Shown: positions 37,602 through 47,758 of the stretch, piece after piece | How the letters are laid out: each line of letters opens with the position of its first letter | Numbering within the stretch: position 1 is the first letter of the stretch | Assembly: GCF_013141915.1 (NCBI RefSeq) | Contig: NZ_SROX01000001.1 | Coordinates: forward strand, 1,054,001-1,118,000 | Reading direction: 5' to 3' | Source: Cupriavidus necator | GTDB taxonomy: Bacteria; Pseudomonadota; Gammaproteobacteria; Burkholderiales; Burkholderiaceae | Length of the DNA: 64,000 bases | The notes under the pieces: generated by a model | Seen by the model: only the letters and a program-made list of their open reading frames with translations | Databases searched by the model: none | Told to the model about the DNA's origin: nothing | Translations under genes and position numbers: made by a program

Positions 37602-40100
37602 ATGTCCCCTGCCATTCCCTCCCAAACCCGCATCGTCATCATCGGCGGCGGCATCATCGGTTGCAGCGTGGCCTACCACCTGACCAAGCTGGGCTGGACC
37701 GATGTCGTGCTGCTGGAACAAGGGCAACTGTCGTGCGGCACCACCTGGCACGCCGCCGGCCTGGTCGGTCAGCTACGCTCGCAGGAAAGCATGACCCGGC
37801 TGATCCGCTACTCCACGCAGCTGTACAGCGAACTGGAAGCGGAAACGGGCTTGGGCACCGGCTGGAAGCAATGCGGTTCGCTGTCGGTGGCGCGCACCGC
37901 GGAGCGCATGACGCAACTGCGCCGCACCGCGGCGGTGGCGCGCGCCTATGGGGTGGAATGCGAGGTGATTTCGCCCGCCCAGGCCGGCGAGCTGTGGCCG
38001 GCGATGCGCACCGACGACCTGCTGGGCGCGGTGTGGCTGCCGGGCGACGGCAAGGCCAACCCGACCGACCTGACGCAGGCGCTGGCACGTGGCGCGCGCA
38101 GCCGCGGCGCCCGCATTGCGCAAGACACGAAGATTACCGCGGTCCATACCCGCGATGGCCGCGCCACCGGCGTCAGCTGGCGCAACAAGGCCGGCGACGA
38201 AGGCCGCATCGAAGCGGAGATCGTGGTCAATTGCGCGGGGCAGTGGGCGCGCCAGGTGGGGCAGATGTGCGGCGTGACCGTGCCGCTGCACTCAGCCGAG
38301 CACTACTACATCGTCACCGAGCGCATTGCCGGCGTGCACCCTGACCTGCCGGTGATGCGCGACCCAGATGGCTTTATCTACTTCAAGGAGGAAGTGGGCG
38401 GGCTGGTGATGGGCGGTTTCGAGCCGGACGCCAAACCGTGGGGCATGCAGGGCATTCCCGAACCGTTCGAGTTCCAGCTGCTGCCCGATGACTGGGACCA
38501 GTTCCAGATCCTGATGGAAAACGCGCTGGTGCGCGTGCCGGCGCTGGAAACCGCGCAGGTAAAGCAGTTCTACAACGGGCCGGAATCCTTCACGCCGGAC
38601 AACAACTTCATCCTTGGCGAAGCGCCCGAGCTGCGCAATTTCTACGTCGGCGCGGGCTTCAACTCGATGGGCATCGCCTCAGCCGGCGGCGCCGGCATGG
38701 CGCTGGCCGAATGGATCGTTGCGGGCGAGCCGACCATGGACCTGTGGCCGGTCGATATCCGCCGCTTCGCCGGCTTCAACGGCAACCAGCGCTGGCTGCA
38801 CGACCGCATCAAGGAAACCCTCGGGCTGCATTACGCGATGCCATGGCCGAATCGCGAACTGGAAACCGCGCGGCCATTCCGCCGCTCGCCGCTGTATGCG
38901 CACCTGCGCGATGCCGGCGCCAGTTTCGGCAGCAAGATGGGCTGGGAGCGACCCAACTTCTTCGCGCCGCCGGGCCCGTCGCCGCAGATCGCGCCGCAGA
39001 TCGAATACGCCTTCGGCCAGCAGAACTGGCTGCCATGGAGCGGCGCCGAACACCGCGCCTGCCGCGAAGGCGTGGCGCTGTTCGACATGAGCTCGTTCTC
39101 CAAGTACCTGGTCAAGGGCGCCGATGCCGAGGCGGTGCTGCAGTACGTGATGAGCAATGACGTGGCGGTGCCGCCGGGGCAAACCGTCTACACCGCCATG
39201 CTCAACGAGCGCGGCACCTATGAGTCCGACCTGACCGTGACCCGGCTGGCGCACGACCAGTACCTGGTGGTGACCGGCTCGGCGCAGGCCACGCGCGACT
39301 TCAGCTATATCGAGCGGCTGATCCCAGGCGACCAGCGCTGCGTGATCGTCGATGTCACCGGCCAGTACGCAGTGCTGGCGGTGATGGGGCCGCGCTCGCG
39401 CGAACTGCTGCAGCGGGTGTCGCGCGCGGATTTCTCCAATGACGGTTTTCCCTTCGGCAGCTCGCGCGAGATCGACCTCGGCTATGCCACCGTGCGCGCG
39501 ACGCGGCTGACCTATGTGGGCGAGCTGGGCTGGGAGCTGTACGTGCCGGTGGAATTCGCGGTGGGCGTGTACGAGACGCTGCACGAGGCGGGCCGCACGC
39601 TCGGGGTGGTCAACGCCGGCTACTACGCGATCGAGTCGCTGCGGCTGGAAAAAGGCTACCGCGCCTGGGGCCGCGAGCTGTCGCCATCGGTCAACCCGTT
39701 CGAGGCGGGACTGTCGTTCGCCTGCAAGCTGGCCAGCGGCATCGATTTCCGCGGCCGCGAGGCGCTGCTGCGGCTGCGCCAGGCGGGCGCGCCCGCGCGG
39801 CGCATGGTGGTGGTAACGGTGGACGGCGCCAGCGATGCCATGCTGTGGGGCGGCGAAGCCGTGCTGCGCACCGGCCCCGATGGCAGCACGCGCGCAGTGG
39901 GATCGCTCAGTTCCGCCGCGTTCGGCCATACCCTGGGCTGCCCCGTCGGCATGGCCTTGCTGGCTCGCGAGGACGGGCCGGCCGATGCGGCGTGGCTGGA
40001 AGCCGGCACCTATCACGTCGACCTGGCCGGCGCCCTGCTGCCCGCGCGCGTGCACCTGCGCGCGCCCTACGATCCGGCATCGGCGCGGCCGAAGGCCTGA
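37602..40100 (+). CDS. Dimethylglycine/sarcosine-dehydrogenase-like flavoprotein with GcvT domain
   Basis: The 832-residue protein has an N-terminal DAO-type FAD domain (IVIIGGGIIGCSVAYHLTKL), the TWHAAGL motif at about 50-56 whose histidine carries covalent FAD in dimethylglycine dehydrogenases, the FAO_M linker (FAGFNGNQRW) and a C-terminal GcvT-type folate-binding region (LTYVGELGWELYVP). These enzymes oxidatively demethylate N-methyl glycines and pass the one-carbon unit to tetrahydrofolate. The substrate here is unknown; its place after phnW and a DMT transporter raises the idea of an N-methylated aminophosphonate. The start at 37602 lacks a good ribosome-binding site; an in-frame ATG lies at 37548. 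Confidence 0.85.
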   Translation: MSPAIPSQTRIVIIGGGIIGCSVAYHLTKLGWTDVVLLEQGQLSCGTTWHAAGLVGQLRSQESMTRLIRYSTQLYSELEAETGLGTGWKQCGSLSVARTAERMTQLRRTAAVARAYGVECEVISPAQAGELWPAMRTDDLLGAVWLPGDGKANPTDLTQALARGARSRGARIAQDTKITAVHTRDGRATGVSWRNKAGDEGRIEAEIVVNCAGQWARQVGQMCGVTVPLHSAEHYYIVTERIAGVHPDLPVMRDPDGFIYFKEEVGGLVMGGFEPDAKPWGMQGIPEPFEFQLLPDDWDQFQILMENALVRVPALETAQVKQFYNGPESFTPDNNFILGEAPELRNFYVGAGFNSMGIASAGGAGMALAEWIVAGEPTMDLWPVDIRRFAGFNGNQRWLHDRIKETLGLHYAMPWPNRELETARPFRRSPLYAHLRDAGASFGSKMGWERPNFFAPPGPSPQIAPQIEYAFGQQNWLPWSGAEHRACREGVALFDMSSFSKYLVKGADAEAVLQYVMSNDVAVPPGQTVYTAMLNERGTYESDLTVTRLAHDQYLVVTGSAQATRDFSYIERLIPGDQRCVIVDVTGQYAVLAVMGPRSRELLQRVSRADFSNDGFPFGSSREIDLGYATVRATRLTYVGELGWELYVPVEFAVGVYETLHEAGRTLGVVNAGYYAIESLRLEKGYRAWGRELSPSVNPFEAGLSFACKLASGIDFRGREALLRLRQAGAPARRMVVVTVDGASDAMLWGGEAVLRTGPDGSTRAVGSLSSAAFGHTLGCPVGMALLAREDGPADAAWLEAGTYHVDLAGALLPARVHLRAPYDPASARPKA

Positions 40101-40417
40101 ACCCGCGGCCGGGCGGTAGACATTCGCGCCGGCTGATAACCATTATTCAAGGCCCCGCCTTGAGGTAAACCCTAGGCCACGGCGACAATCGCGGGGGTCA
40201 GCGCAGCCGTTCAGCGCCAGGACCATGACAACCATGCCCCGCCCCGATTCACCCGCGCCGCAGCCGTAGTGACTGGCGGCACGCCATGCCCTGCAGCGGC
40301 CGCACCATCGCGGCCGCGCTCCCTGAACACCTGAACCGTATCCGCGCCAGCTCACCCAGGCTGGCCCGCGGATGGCTGCCCTTGCCGCGCAATCTTGCGC
40401 AATCCCCAAGGAAACCC
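40101..40417. other. Intergenic region before the molybdenum hydroxylase operon
   Basis: About 320 bases without a supported gene. It contains the perfect palindrome TCAAGGC-CCC-GCCTTGA at 40147-40163, which could end the preceding transcript or act as an operator. The operon promoter could not be assigned. Confidence 0.45.
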
Positions 40418-43252
40418 ATGCCCAGCTTCAACCCTTCACGACGCACCTTTATCAAAGCCAGCGTCGTGGCCGGGGTGTCGGTCTATATCGCGCCCCTCGG
40501 CGGCAAGGCTTTCGCGGCCTTGTTCGAAGACAAGATCCTGACCCCCGTGCAGTGGGACGCCAAGGCCGGCGCCCCCAGATTCCGTATCGACGGCATCGCC
40601 AAGGTCACGGGCGCCAAGGTGTTCGCGCGCGATATCCGCTCGCGCGACATGCCGCACTGGCCCCAGCAGCAGTCGCACGCCTTCATCTTGCGCGCAACCC
40701 GGGCCGACCGCCGCTATGAAGGCTTCGACCTCGGCGTGCTGGGCGACGAACTCAGGCCAGACCGTGTCGTCACCGCCGCCGACCTGGCACGCGACGCCGT
40801 CGCCTTCCCCGCCTTCTACGGCGACGACATGCTGCTGCCCGCCGGCAAGACGCCCGCCTACCTCGGCCATGCGGTGGCGATCCTGATCTACCACGACTTC
40901 GCGCGCTTCCGCTTTGCCAAGGACAAGCTCAAGTTCCGCGACGATGTGATCCGCTACGGCGAGCCAACCGGCCCGCTGGAACGCGACCCGTGGGGCACCT
41001 TCCGATTCGTGCGCGTGGGCGGCGCCACGCCCTACGCGGACGACGTGTTTTCCAGCCTGAAAGACGCGCCGGTGTTCCCCAGCATGATGCGCAAGCACCA
41101 GCCGGTATGGCCGGACGGCAAGGACCACGGCCAGCTCGGCCAGCAGGGCATGTACCACGCCGGCCAGATCCGCGCGCAACTGGCCAGCCCGTCCGATGAC
41201 TGGCTGGTGCTGGAGCGCGAGTACCAGTCGCAGTCGGTCGACACCGCCGCGCTGGAACCCGACAACGCCAACTGCTGGTACGACCCGTCCACGCAGGCGC
41301 TGCACCTGGTGGTGCCGACGCAATCGCCGATCGAAGTCGGCGAGAGCGCGGCCGAGATGCTGGCGAAGGCCAAGGGCGCGTTCCCGGTGAAGCAGGTGTT
41401 CCTGCACCCCTGCTATACGGTCGGCTACGGCTCCAAGGACCACTACAACTTCCCGTTCTACGGCCTGGTCACGGCGCTTTACGCCGACGGCAAGCCGGTG
41501 CGGCTGGCCAACGACCGCTTCGAGCAGTTCCAGACTTCGATCAAGCGGCATGCCTTCAGGATGCGCTACCGCATCGCGGTCGACAAGAAGACCGGCCTGT
41601 TCCAGGCCTTCCAGGGCGACCTGGAGGCCAACGGCGGCGGGCGCGCCAACTTCTCGCCGTCGGTGGCGATGGTCGGCGCCACCGCGGCGCAATCGATCTA
41701 CTACTTCCCGAAGAACGACCTGACCGCCGTGGCGCTCGCCTCGCGCGCCGTCGACGCAGGCTCGGCGCGCGGCTACGGCACGCTGCAGAGCATGGCCGCG
41801 ACCGAGATGATGGTCGACGAGTTCGCCGAGCAGCTGAAGCTGGACCCGATCGAGTTCCGGCTGAAGAACGCGCTGCGCTCGGGCATGAAGAATACGCAAG
41901 GCGCGATTCCCGCCGGCGCGATCCGCGTCGACGAGGTGCTCGAAGCGGCCCGGGCCTATCCGCTGTGGACGCAACGCGCCACCAAGAAGACGGAATATGA
42001 GTCCGCCAACCCTGGCCGCCGCTATGGGGTGGGCTTTGCCTGCGTGCAGAAGGACTTCGGCACCGGCGCGGAAGCGTCGTTCGCCAAGGTCGAGCTGAAG
42101 GCCGACGGCAGCATCGTGCTGCATCACTCCGGCGCCGAGATCGGCACCGGCATGTCGACCTCGCAGGCCGCCGCGGTGGCGCGCTGGCTGGGCAAGCCGG
42201 CGGGCGAGGTGCGCACCTCCGTCACCGACTGGGCCGACCTGCCGGTGACCACCTCGGGCGATCCCTACCTGATGAGCCAGGCCGAGCAGGACAAGCTGTC
42301 GGCCAACCCGCGCTGGTCGCCGACCTATGCGTCGCCGGCCAGCGCCACCAACTCGGCCTACTACTTCACGCACAGCACGCGCGAGGCCGCGCGCGTCATC
42401 TTCATGCACGGCCTGTGGCCGGCGGCGCTGGCGATCTGGCGCCAGGGCATCGGCGGCGGCCAGGCGGCCTCGCTGGTGGTCCGCGTGGAAGACGCGCGCT
42501 GGGTCGACGGCAAGCTGAGCGCCGGCGGGCTGCAGGCGCTGCCGTTCGAACAGGTCGCCGCCAAGGCGCACGAGCTGGGCCTGGTGACCGGCGCCACCGT
42601 GCACGTGTTCAACCGCTGGCAGTGGAGTGAAGCCGATTTCGACATCAACGGGCAGGCCGCGCGCCTGCCGGTGGACGGCCTCTCGGTGCGCTACGGCGAC
42701 GGTGCCGATGCCGCGCGCAAGGCGCGCATGCGCACCCCGGGCGGCTGGCATGTGCTGGATCGCAGCAAGGTCTATATCGCCCCGACACAGCGCAACAACG
42801 CCGCGGTGACCTACTACAGCGCGGTGGGCACCTTCGTCGAGCTGTCGGTGCACGAGGCCAGTGGCAAGGTGGACATCCTGTCGCACCACTCGATCATGGA
42901 GTGCGGCACGCAGCTGTCGCCGCAGCTGGTGTCCGGCCAGCTGCAGGGCGGCATTGCCATGGGCATCGGCCACGCGCTGCATGAATACCTGCCGCTCTAC
43001 GAGGACGGTCCCGGCAACGGCACCTGGAACTTCAACCGCTACCACCTGCCGCGCGCCAGCGACGTGGCGGTGTGGACCCAGACCGGCACGGTGCTGCCGC
43101 CGGTCTCGGAAACCGACCCGCCCAAGGGCGTCGCCGAGGTGGTGATGATCCCGGTGGTGGGCGCCATCGTCAACGGCATTGCGCATGCCATCGGCCACCG
43201 CTTTACCGACCTGCCGGTGACGGCGGCCAAGATCCAGGAGGTACTGGCATGA
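40418..43252 (+). CDS. Xanthine-dehydrogenase-family molybdopterin subunit, TAT-exported (IorB-like)
   Basis: The 944-residue protein has a twin-arginine signal (SRRTFIKASVVAGVSVYI, residues 7-24) and the molybdopterin-binding domains of the isoquinoline-oxidoreductase/aldehyde-dehydrogenase branch of the xanthine dehydrogenase family; GSARGYGTLQSMAATEMMVD and a HHSGAEIGTGMSTSQAAAV segment are typical cofactor regions, and VAEVVMIPVVGAIVNGIAHA is the usual end region. It probably hydroxylates an aldehyde or N-heterocycle in the periplasm; the substrate is unknown. The ATG at 40418 follows AAGGAAACCC. Its stop overlaps the 2Fe-2S gene (ATGA). Confidence 0.88.
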   Translation: MPSFNPSRRTFIKASVVAGVSVYIAPLGGKAFAALFEDKILTPVQWDAKAGAPRFRIDGIAKVTGAKVFARDIRSRDMPHWPQQQSHAFILRATRADRRYEGFDLGVLGDELRPDRVVTAADLARDAVAFPAFYGDDMLLPAGKTPAYLGHAVAILIYHDFARFRFAKDKLKFRDDVIRYGEPTGPLERDPWGTFRFVRVGGATPYADDVFSSLKDAPVFPSMMRKHQPVWPDGKDHGQLGQQGMYHAGQIRAQLASPSDDWLVLEREYQSQSVDTAALEPDNANCWYDPSTQALHLVVPTQSPIEVGESAAEMLAKAKGAFPVKQVFLHPCYTVGYGSKDHYNFPFYGLVTALYADGKPVRLANDRFEQFQTSIKRHAFRMRYRIAVDKKTGLFQAFQGDLEANGGGRANFSPSVAMVGATAAQSIYYFPKNDLTAVALASRAVDAGSARGYGTLQSMAATEMMVDEFAEQLKLDPIEFRLKNALRSGMKNTQGAIPAGAIRVDEVLEAARAYPLWTQRATKKTEYESANPGRRYGVGFACVQKDFGTGAEASFAKVELKADGSIVLHHSGAEIGTGMSTSQAAAVARWLGKPAGEVRTSVTDWADLPVTTSGDPYLMSQAEQDKLSANPRWSPTYASPASATNSAYYFTHSTREAARVIFMHGLWPAALAIWRQGIGGGQAASLVVRVEDARWVDGKLSAGGLQALPFEQVAAKAHELGLVTGATVHVFNRWQWSEADFDINGQAARLPVDGLSVRYGDGADAARKARMRTPGGWHVLDRSKVYIAPTQRNNAAVTYYSAVGTFVELSVHEASGKVDILSHHSIMECGTQLSPQLVSGQLQGGIAMGIGHALHEYLPLYEDGPGNGTWNFNRYHLPRASDVAVWTQTGTVLPPVSETDPPKGVAEVVMIPVVGAIVNGIAHAIGHRFTDLPVTAAKIQEVLA

Positions 43253-43809
43253 GCATTGCCACCCAACCCATCACGCTCAACATCAATGGCAAGGACGTCG
43301 GCCCGGTCGACGTGCCCGAAGGCCTGATGATGATCGATTTCCTGCACGAGTACCTGGACCTGACCGGCTCGCGCCTGGGCTGCGGCCAGGGCATCTGCCA
43401 CGCCTGCGTGGTGATCCACGACAAGCCCGACGGCACCAGCGAGGAAGTGCGCAGCTGCATCACCGGCGCGCACTGGTTCCAGGGCCGCAAGGTCCGCACC
43501 GTGGAAGGCCACGGCAGGCGCAACGCGCAAGGCGAGGTGGTCGAGCTGACGCCGGTGCAGCAGAAGTTCCTGGAGCATTTCAGCTTCCAGTGCGGCTACT
43601 GCACGCCGGGCTTCGTCAACGGCGCCACCATCCTGGTGGAAAAGCTCCAGCGCAACCCGGTGCCGAAAGAACAGGTCGAGGCCACCATCACCGAGGCCCT
43701 GGACGGCCATATCTGCCGCTGCACCGGCTACGTGCGCTACTACGAGGCGGTGAAGGACGTGATCACCAGCACGCCTGGCCTGATCCGGGACAGCGGGAGC
43801 GACAAGTGA
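43249..43809 (+). CDS. 2Fe-2S subunit of the molybdenum hydroxylase (IorA-like)
   Basis: The 186-residue subunit carries two [2Fe-2S] clusters: a plant-ferredoxin-type set around LGCGQGICHACVV and a second set in CGYCTPGF and ICRCTGY. It moves electrons from the molybdenum centre to the acceptor. It has no signal peptide, as expected for a partner that is carried across the membrane with the TAT-tagged large subunit. It overlaps both neighbours (ATGA before, TGATG after), so the three genes form one tightly coupled unit. Confidence 0.93.
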   Translation: MSIATQPITLNINGKDVGPVDVPEGLMMIDFLHEYLDLTGSRLGCGQGICHACVVIHDKPDGTSEEVRSCITGAHWFQGRKVRTVEGHGRRNAQGEVVELTPVQQKFLEHFSFQCGYCTPGFVNGATILVEKLQRNPVPKEQVEATITEALDGHICRCTGYVRYYEAVKDVITSTPGLIRDSGSDK

Positions 43810-45092
43810 TGCAGCGCACGCCCCTGATGATGGCAACGCGCGCCGCGCTGGCAGCGATTGCCGCGGCCGCGATCATGGCCGGTTGCGGCAGCCGCACCGA
43901 AGCGATTCCTCCCGCCACCGACCACGCGCCCAAGGCGCAACTCTCCGCCACCGAGCAGATCGCGCGCGGCCGCTATCTGGTGCGCGCCGCGGACTGCGCC
44001 GCGTGCCATACCGCGCCGCAAGGCGCGCCGTTCGCCGGCGGCGTCGAGCTGGCCTCGCCGTTCGGCAAGTTCTACGGCACCAACATCACGCCGGACAAGA
44101 CCCACGGCATCGGCAACTGGAGCGCCGACGACTTCTACCAGGCGCTGCATGACGGCAAGGCGCCGGGCAAGCAGCTCTATCCGGCGATGCCATACACCTC
44201 GTACCGCGGCCTGTCGCGCGCGGATGCCGATGCTATGTACGCCTACCTGATGCAGGTGAAGCCGGCCGCGGTGGCCAACCGTCCGCACGACCTGCAGTTC
44301 CCTTACAACCTGCGTTTCGCGCTGGCGGGCTGGAACCTGCTGTTCCTCGAGGACAAGCTGCCCGACGCCTCCACCGGCAATTCGGCGTCATGGCAGCGCG
44401 GCCGCTACCTGTCCAACGCGCTCGGCCATTGCGCCGAGTGCCACACGCCGCGCGCGGCCTTCGGCCGCCTGGACCTGTCGAAGCCGCTGGCCGGGGCCGC
44501 GCTGGCGCGCGTCGGCGCGCCCGACATCACGCCCGCCGGACTGGCCGCGCGCGGCTGGACCGCCAGCGACCTGCAGCAGTTCTTCGCCACCGGCATCGCG
44601 CCGCAAGGCTCGGCCTTTGGCGAGATGTACCCGGTGGTGCATCTGAGCAGCCAGTACCTGAACCCGGGCGACCTGGCCGCGATGAGCACCTACCTGCTGG
44701 GTGACCAGCCGCCCGCGCCGCAACCCGTGAAGACGGTGCACGCCGATGCCGCGCAGCTCGCCCCGGGGCGCCGCCATTACGTGGCGGTCTGCGCCGGCTG
44801 CCATGGCCGCGAGGGCGAAGGCAAGCCGCACGTGGCGGTGTCGATGGCCGGCAATTCGACGGTGCGCAACGCCGATGCACGCAACCTGATCGTGTCGATG
44901 CTCGATGGCATCGAGGCGCAGCGCTTTCCCGGCGTGGAAGCGATGCAGGACATGCCGGGCTTTGCCGCGCGCATGAGCGATGAGGAGCTCGCGCAACTGG
45001 CCAATTACCTGCGGGCTACGTGGGGCGGGCAGCCGGCCGATGTAAAGCCAGGCGATGTGAAGGCGCTGCGCGCGGCAGGGCGGGGGCATTAG
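43809..45092 (+). CDS. Triheme cytochrome c, electron acceptor of the molybdenum hydroxylase
   Basis: The 427-residue protein has an N-terminal lipoprotein-like signal (AALAAIAAAAIMAGCGS) and three heme c motifs: CAACH at 63-67, CAECH near 208 and CAGCH near 329. This three-domain layout is that of the cytochrome subunits of periplasmic alcohol, gluconate and aldehyde dehydrogenases. It would take electrons from the 2Fe-2S subunit to the respiratory chain. There is no FAD subunit in the cluster, consistent with a cytochrome-linked enzyme. Confidence 0.92.
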   Translation: MQRTPLMMATRAALAAIAAAAIMAGCGSRTEAIPPATDHAPKAQLSATEQIARGRYLVRAADCAACHTAPQGAPFAGGVELASPFGKFYGTNITPDKTHGIGNWSADDFYQALHDGKAPGKQLYPAMPYTSYRGLSRADADAMYAYLMQVKPAAVANRPHDLQFPYNLRFALAGWNLLFLEDKLPDASTGNSASWQRGRYLSNALGHCAECHTPRAAFGRLDLSKPLAGAALARVGAPDITPAGLAARGWTASDLQQFFATGIAPQGSAFGEMYPVVHLSSQYLNPGDLAAMSTYLLGDQPPAPQPVKTVHADAAQLAPGRRHYVAVCAGCHGREGEGKPHVAVSMAGNSTVRNADARNLIVSMLDGIEAQRFPGVEAMQDMPGFAARMSDEELAQLANYLRATWGGQPADVKPGDVKALRAAGRGH

Positions 45093-45118
45093 GCGTACTG
45101 CCAGCCGCGCAAACCATC

Positions 45119-45148
45119 CCGCCCCTCTCGCTTAGCGAGAGAGGGCGG
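45119..45148. terminator. Dispersed hairpin copy F downstream of the cytochrome gene
   Basis: The core CTCTCGC-TTA-GCGAGAG is perfect and extends imperfectly to CCGCCC/GGGCGG. GCAAACC precedes it, so it is likely an inverted member of the same family. It lies 26 bases after the cytochrome stop. Confidence 0.5.
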
Positions 45149-45189
45149 CCATGGCATGCGCTATCGCATCGCGGCGGCAGTACAGCGAG

Positions 45190-45206
45190 TGTTCCAATAT
45201 GGAACA
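45190..45206. promoter_or_regulatory. Palindromic upstream activator site candidate for acoD
   Basis: TGTTCCAATATGGAACA has perfect six-base arms TGTTCC/GGAACA around AATAT. It lies about 86 bases upstream of the -24 element of the sigma-54 promoter, the usual place for an NtrC-type activator such as AcoR. Confidence 0.6.
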
Positions 45207-45291
45207 ACCACTGTCACGCACTGGCACACCTGCGGCCCGATTTCCCGGCCGATGCTCGCTTCATCCCGCTTTTCCGCCCCCCGCTCCCCCC

Positions 45292-45305
45292 GGCACACCT
45301 CTTGC
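45292..45305 (+). promoter_or_regulatory. Sigma-54 promoter of acoD
   Basis: GGCACACCTCTTGC carries the -24 GGCAC and -12 TTGC elements with exact spacing (12 bases between the invariant GG and GC). It lies 67 bases before the acoD start codon. Confidence 0.75.
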
Positions 45306-45372
45306 GATCTGCTCCCGTGCGCACGGCCCGGGCCGTGACGACACCACACAGATCCCTCGAACGGAGCGAGAC

Positions 45373-46893
<1,521 letters not shown>

Positions 46894-46895
46894 CC

Positions 46896-47297
46896 ATGGC
46901 GGGCCCGGACTCCGCGCGGGCTTCGGCGGCGGTCGCGCGCGTGGTGGCAACGCCGGCGGCGCTCGCGCTGATCGCCGAACTGGCCGCGCGGCACGGCCCA
47001 CTGATGTTCCACCAGTCCGGCGGCTGCTGCGACGGCAGCGCGCCGATGTGCTATCCCGCCGGCGAGTTGCTGGTGGGCCCGGGCGATGTCTGCCTGGGCG
47101 AGATCGGCGGCGCCGCGTTCTACATGACGCGCGCGCAGTTCGAATACTGGCGCCACACGCGGCTGGTGATCGACGTGGTGCCGGGCGCGGGCGGCATGTT
47201 TTCGCTGGAGGGACGCACCGGCAGGCGGTTCCTGACGCGCTCGGAGCTGTTCAGCGACACAGAGGCCGCGTGGCTGGCGGAACAGCCGGAACCGTAA
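46896..47297 (+). CDS. DUF779 protein, partner of the aldehyde dehydrogenase
   Basis: The 133-residue protein contains the DUF779 pattern FHQSGGCCDGSAPMCYPAGE followed by VCLGEIGGAAFYMTRAQFEY. Genes of this family are commonly found directly after acoD/exaC-type aldehyde dehydrogenase genes, as here (two bases after the stop), which suggests a role in the maturation or activity of the dehydrogenase; the mechanism is unknown. The cysteine pair CC plus a further C could bind a metal. Confidence 0.88.
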   Translation: MAGPDSARASAAVARVVATPAALALIAELAARHGPLMFHQSGGCCDGSAPMCYPAGELLVGPGDVCLGEIGGAAFYMTRAQFEYWRHTRLVIDVVPGAGGMFSLEGRTGRRFLTRSELFSDTEAAWLAEQPEP

Positions 47298-47303
47298 TGC
47301 CGG

Positions 47304-47340
47304 GCGGTTCAGCGCCGCGGTTCAGCGCCGCGGTTCAGCG
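47304..47340. repeat. Short tandem repeat, unit GCGGTTCAGCGCC
   Basis: Two full 13-base units and a third truncated to 11 bases. It lies between two convergent genes; the last unit supplies the TGA stop of the minus-strand gene. Confidence 0.8.
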
Positions 47341-47577
47341 TTTCTCGTCGAGCAGGTCGTTGAGGATTTCGTCGAACGCGCCCTGGGCATCCTCCAGCGC
47401 CTGCAGCGCCGCGTCGAAGGTCTGCAGCGCCAGCTTCGACGGCTTGCCGCTGCCCTGCGGCGGATAGTGGGCCTGCAGCGCCGTGAAGGCGACCTGCACC
47501 TGCCGCGTGGCAGCGACCACGCGCTCCATCGCCTGCGCCTCTTCGGCGCGGTACTGCTCATGCTTCTGTTCGTTCAT
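47335..47577 (-). CDS. Small helical hypothetical protein
   Basis: An unrecognised 80-residue protein (MNEQKHEQYRAEEAQAMERV), almost entirely helical with a probable coiled coil in the first half and an acidic end (DEILNDLLDEKR). It has no signal or membrane segment. The ATG at 47577 follows GGGAGCCAACCGGC. Its stop codon is provided by the tandem repeat. It is divergent from the alpha/beta hydrolase gene. Confidence 0.65.
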   Translation of the reverse strand: MNEQKHEQYRAEEAQAMERVVAATRQVQVAFTALQAHYPPQGSGKPSKLALQTFDAALQALEDAQGAFDEILNDLLDEKR

Positions 47578-47758
47578 GCCGGTTGGCTCCCTGAAGGCGC
47601 GTCGTCTCGGTGGGGTGCGCACGCCTGAATGAGGCATATCGTACAAGAACTGCGCCGGCCGGCTTGCGCCGCGGCCACGCCGCCGGCAAAAATAAGGTAG
47701 GCTGCGCGGCTGGGCGGCAAGGCCTGCGCACACGCGCAACGCCTGGCCGCGGCCACTG

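Noticed and set aside
40436-43198. A 920-codon minus-strand open frame opposite the molybdopterin subunit
   Set aside because: Same GC artefact; the plus-strand frame has a TAT signal, family motifs and tight overlap with its partner genes.
45235-45250. A second sigma-54-like element TGGCACACCTGCGG near 45222-45235
   Set aside because: It has the -24 TGGCAC but no TTGC at the -12 distance.
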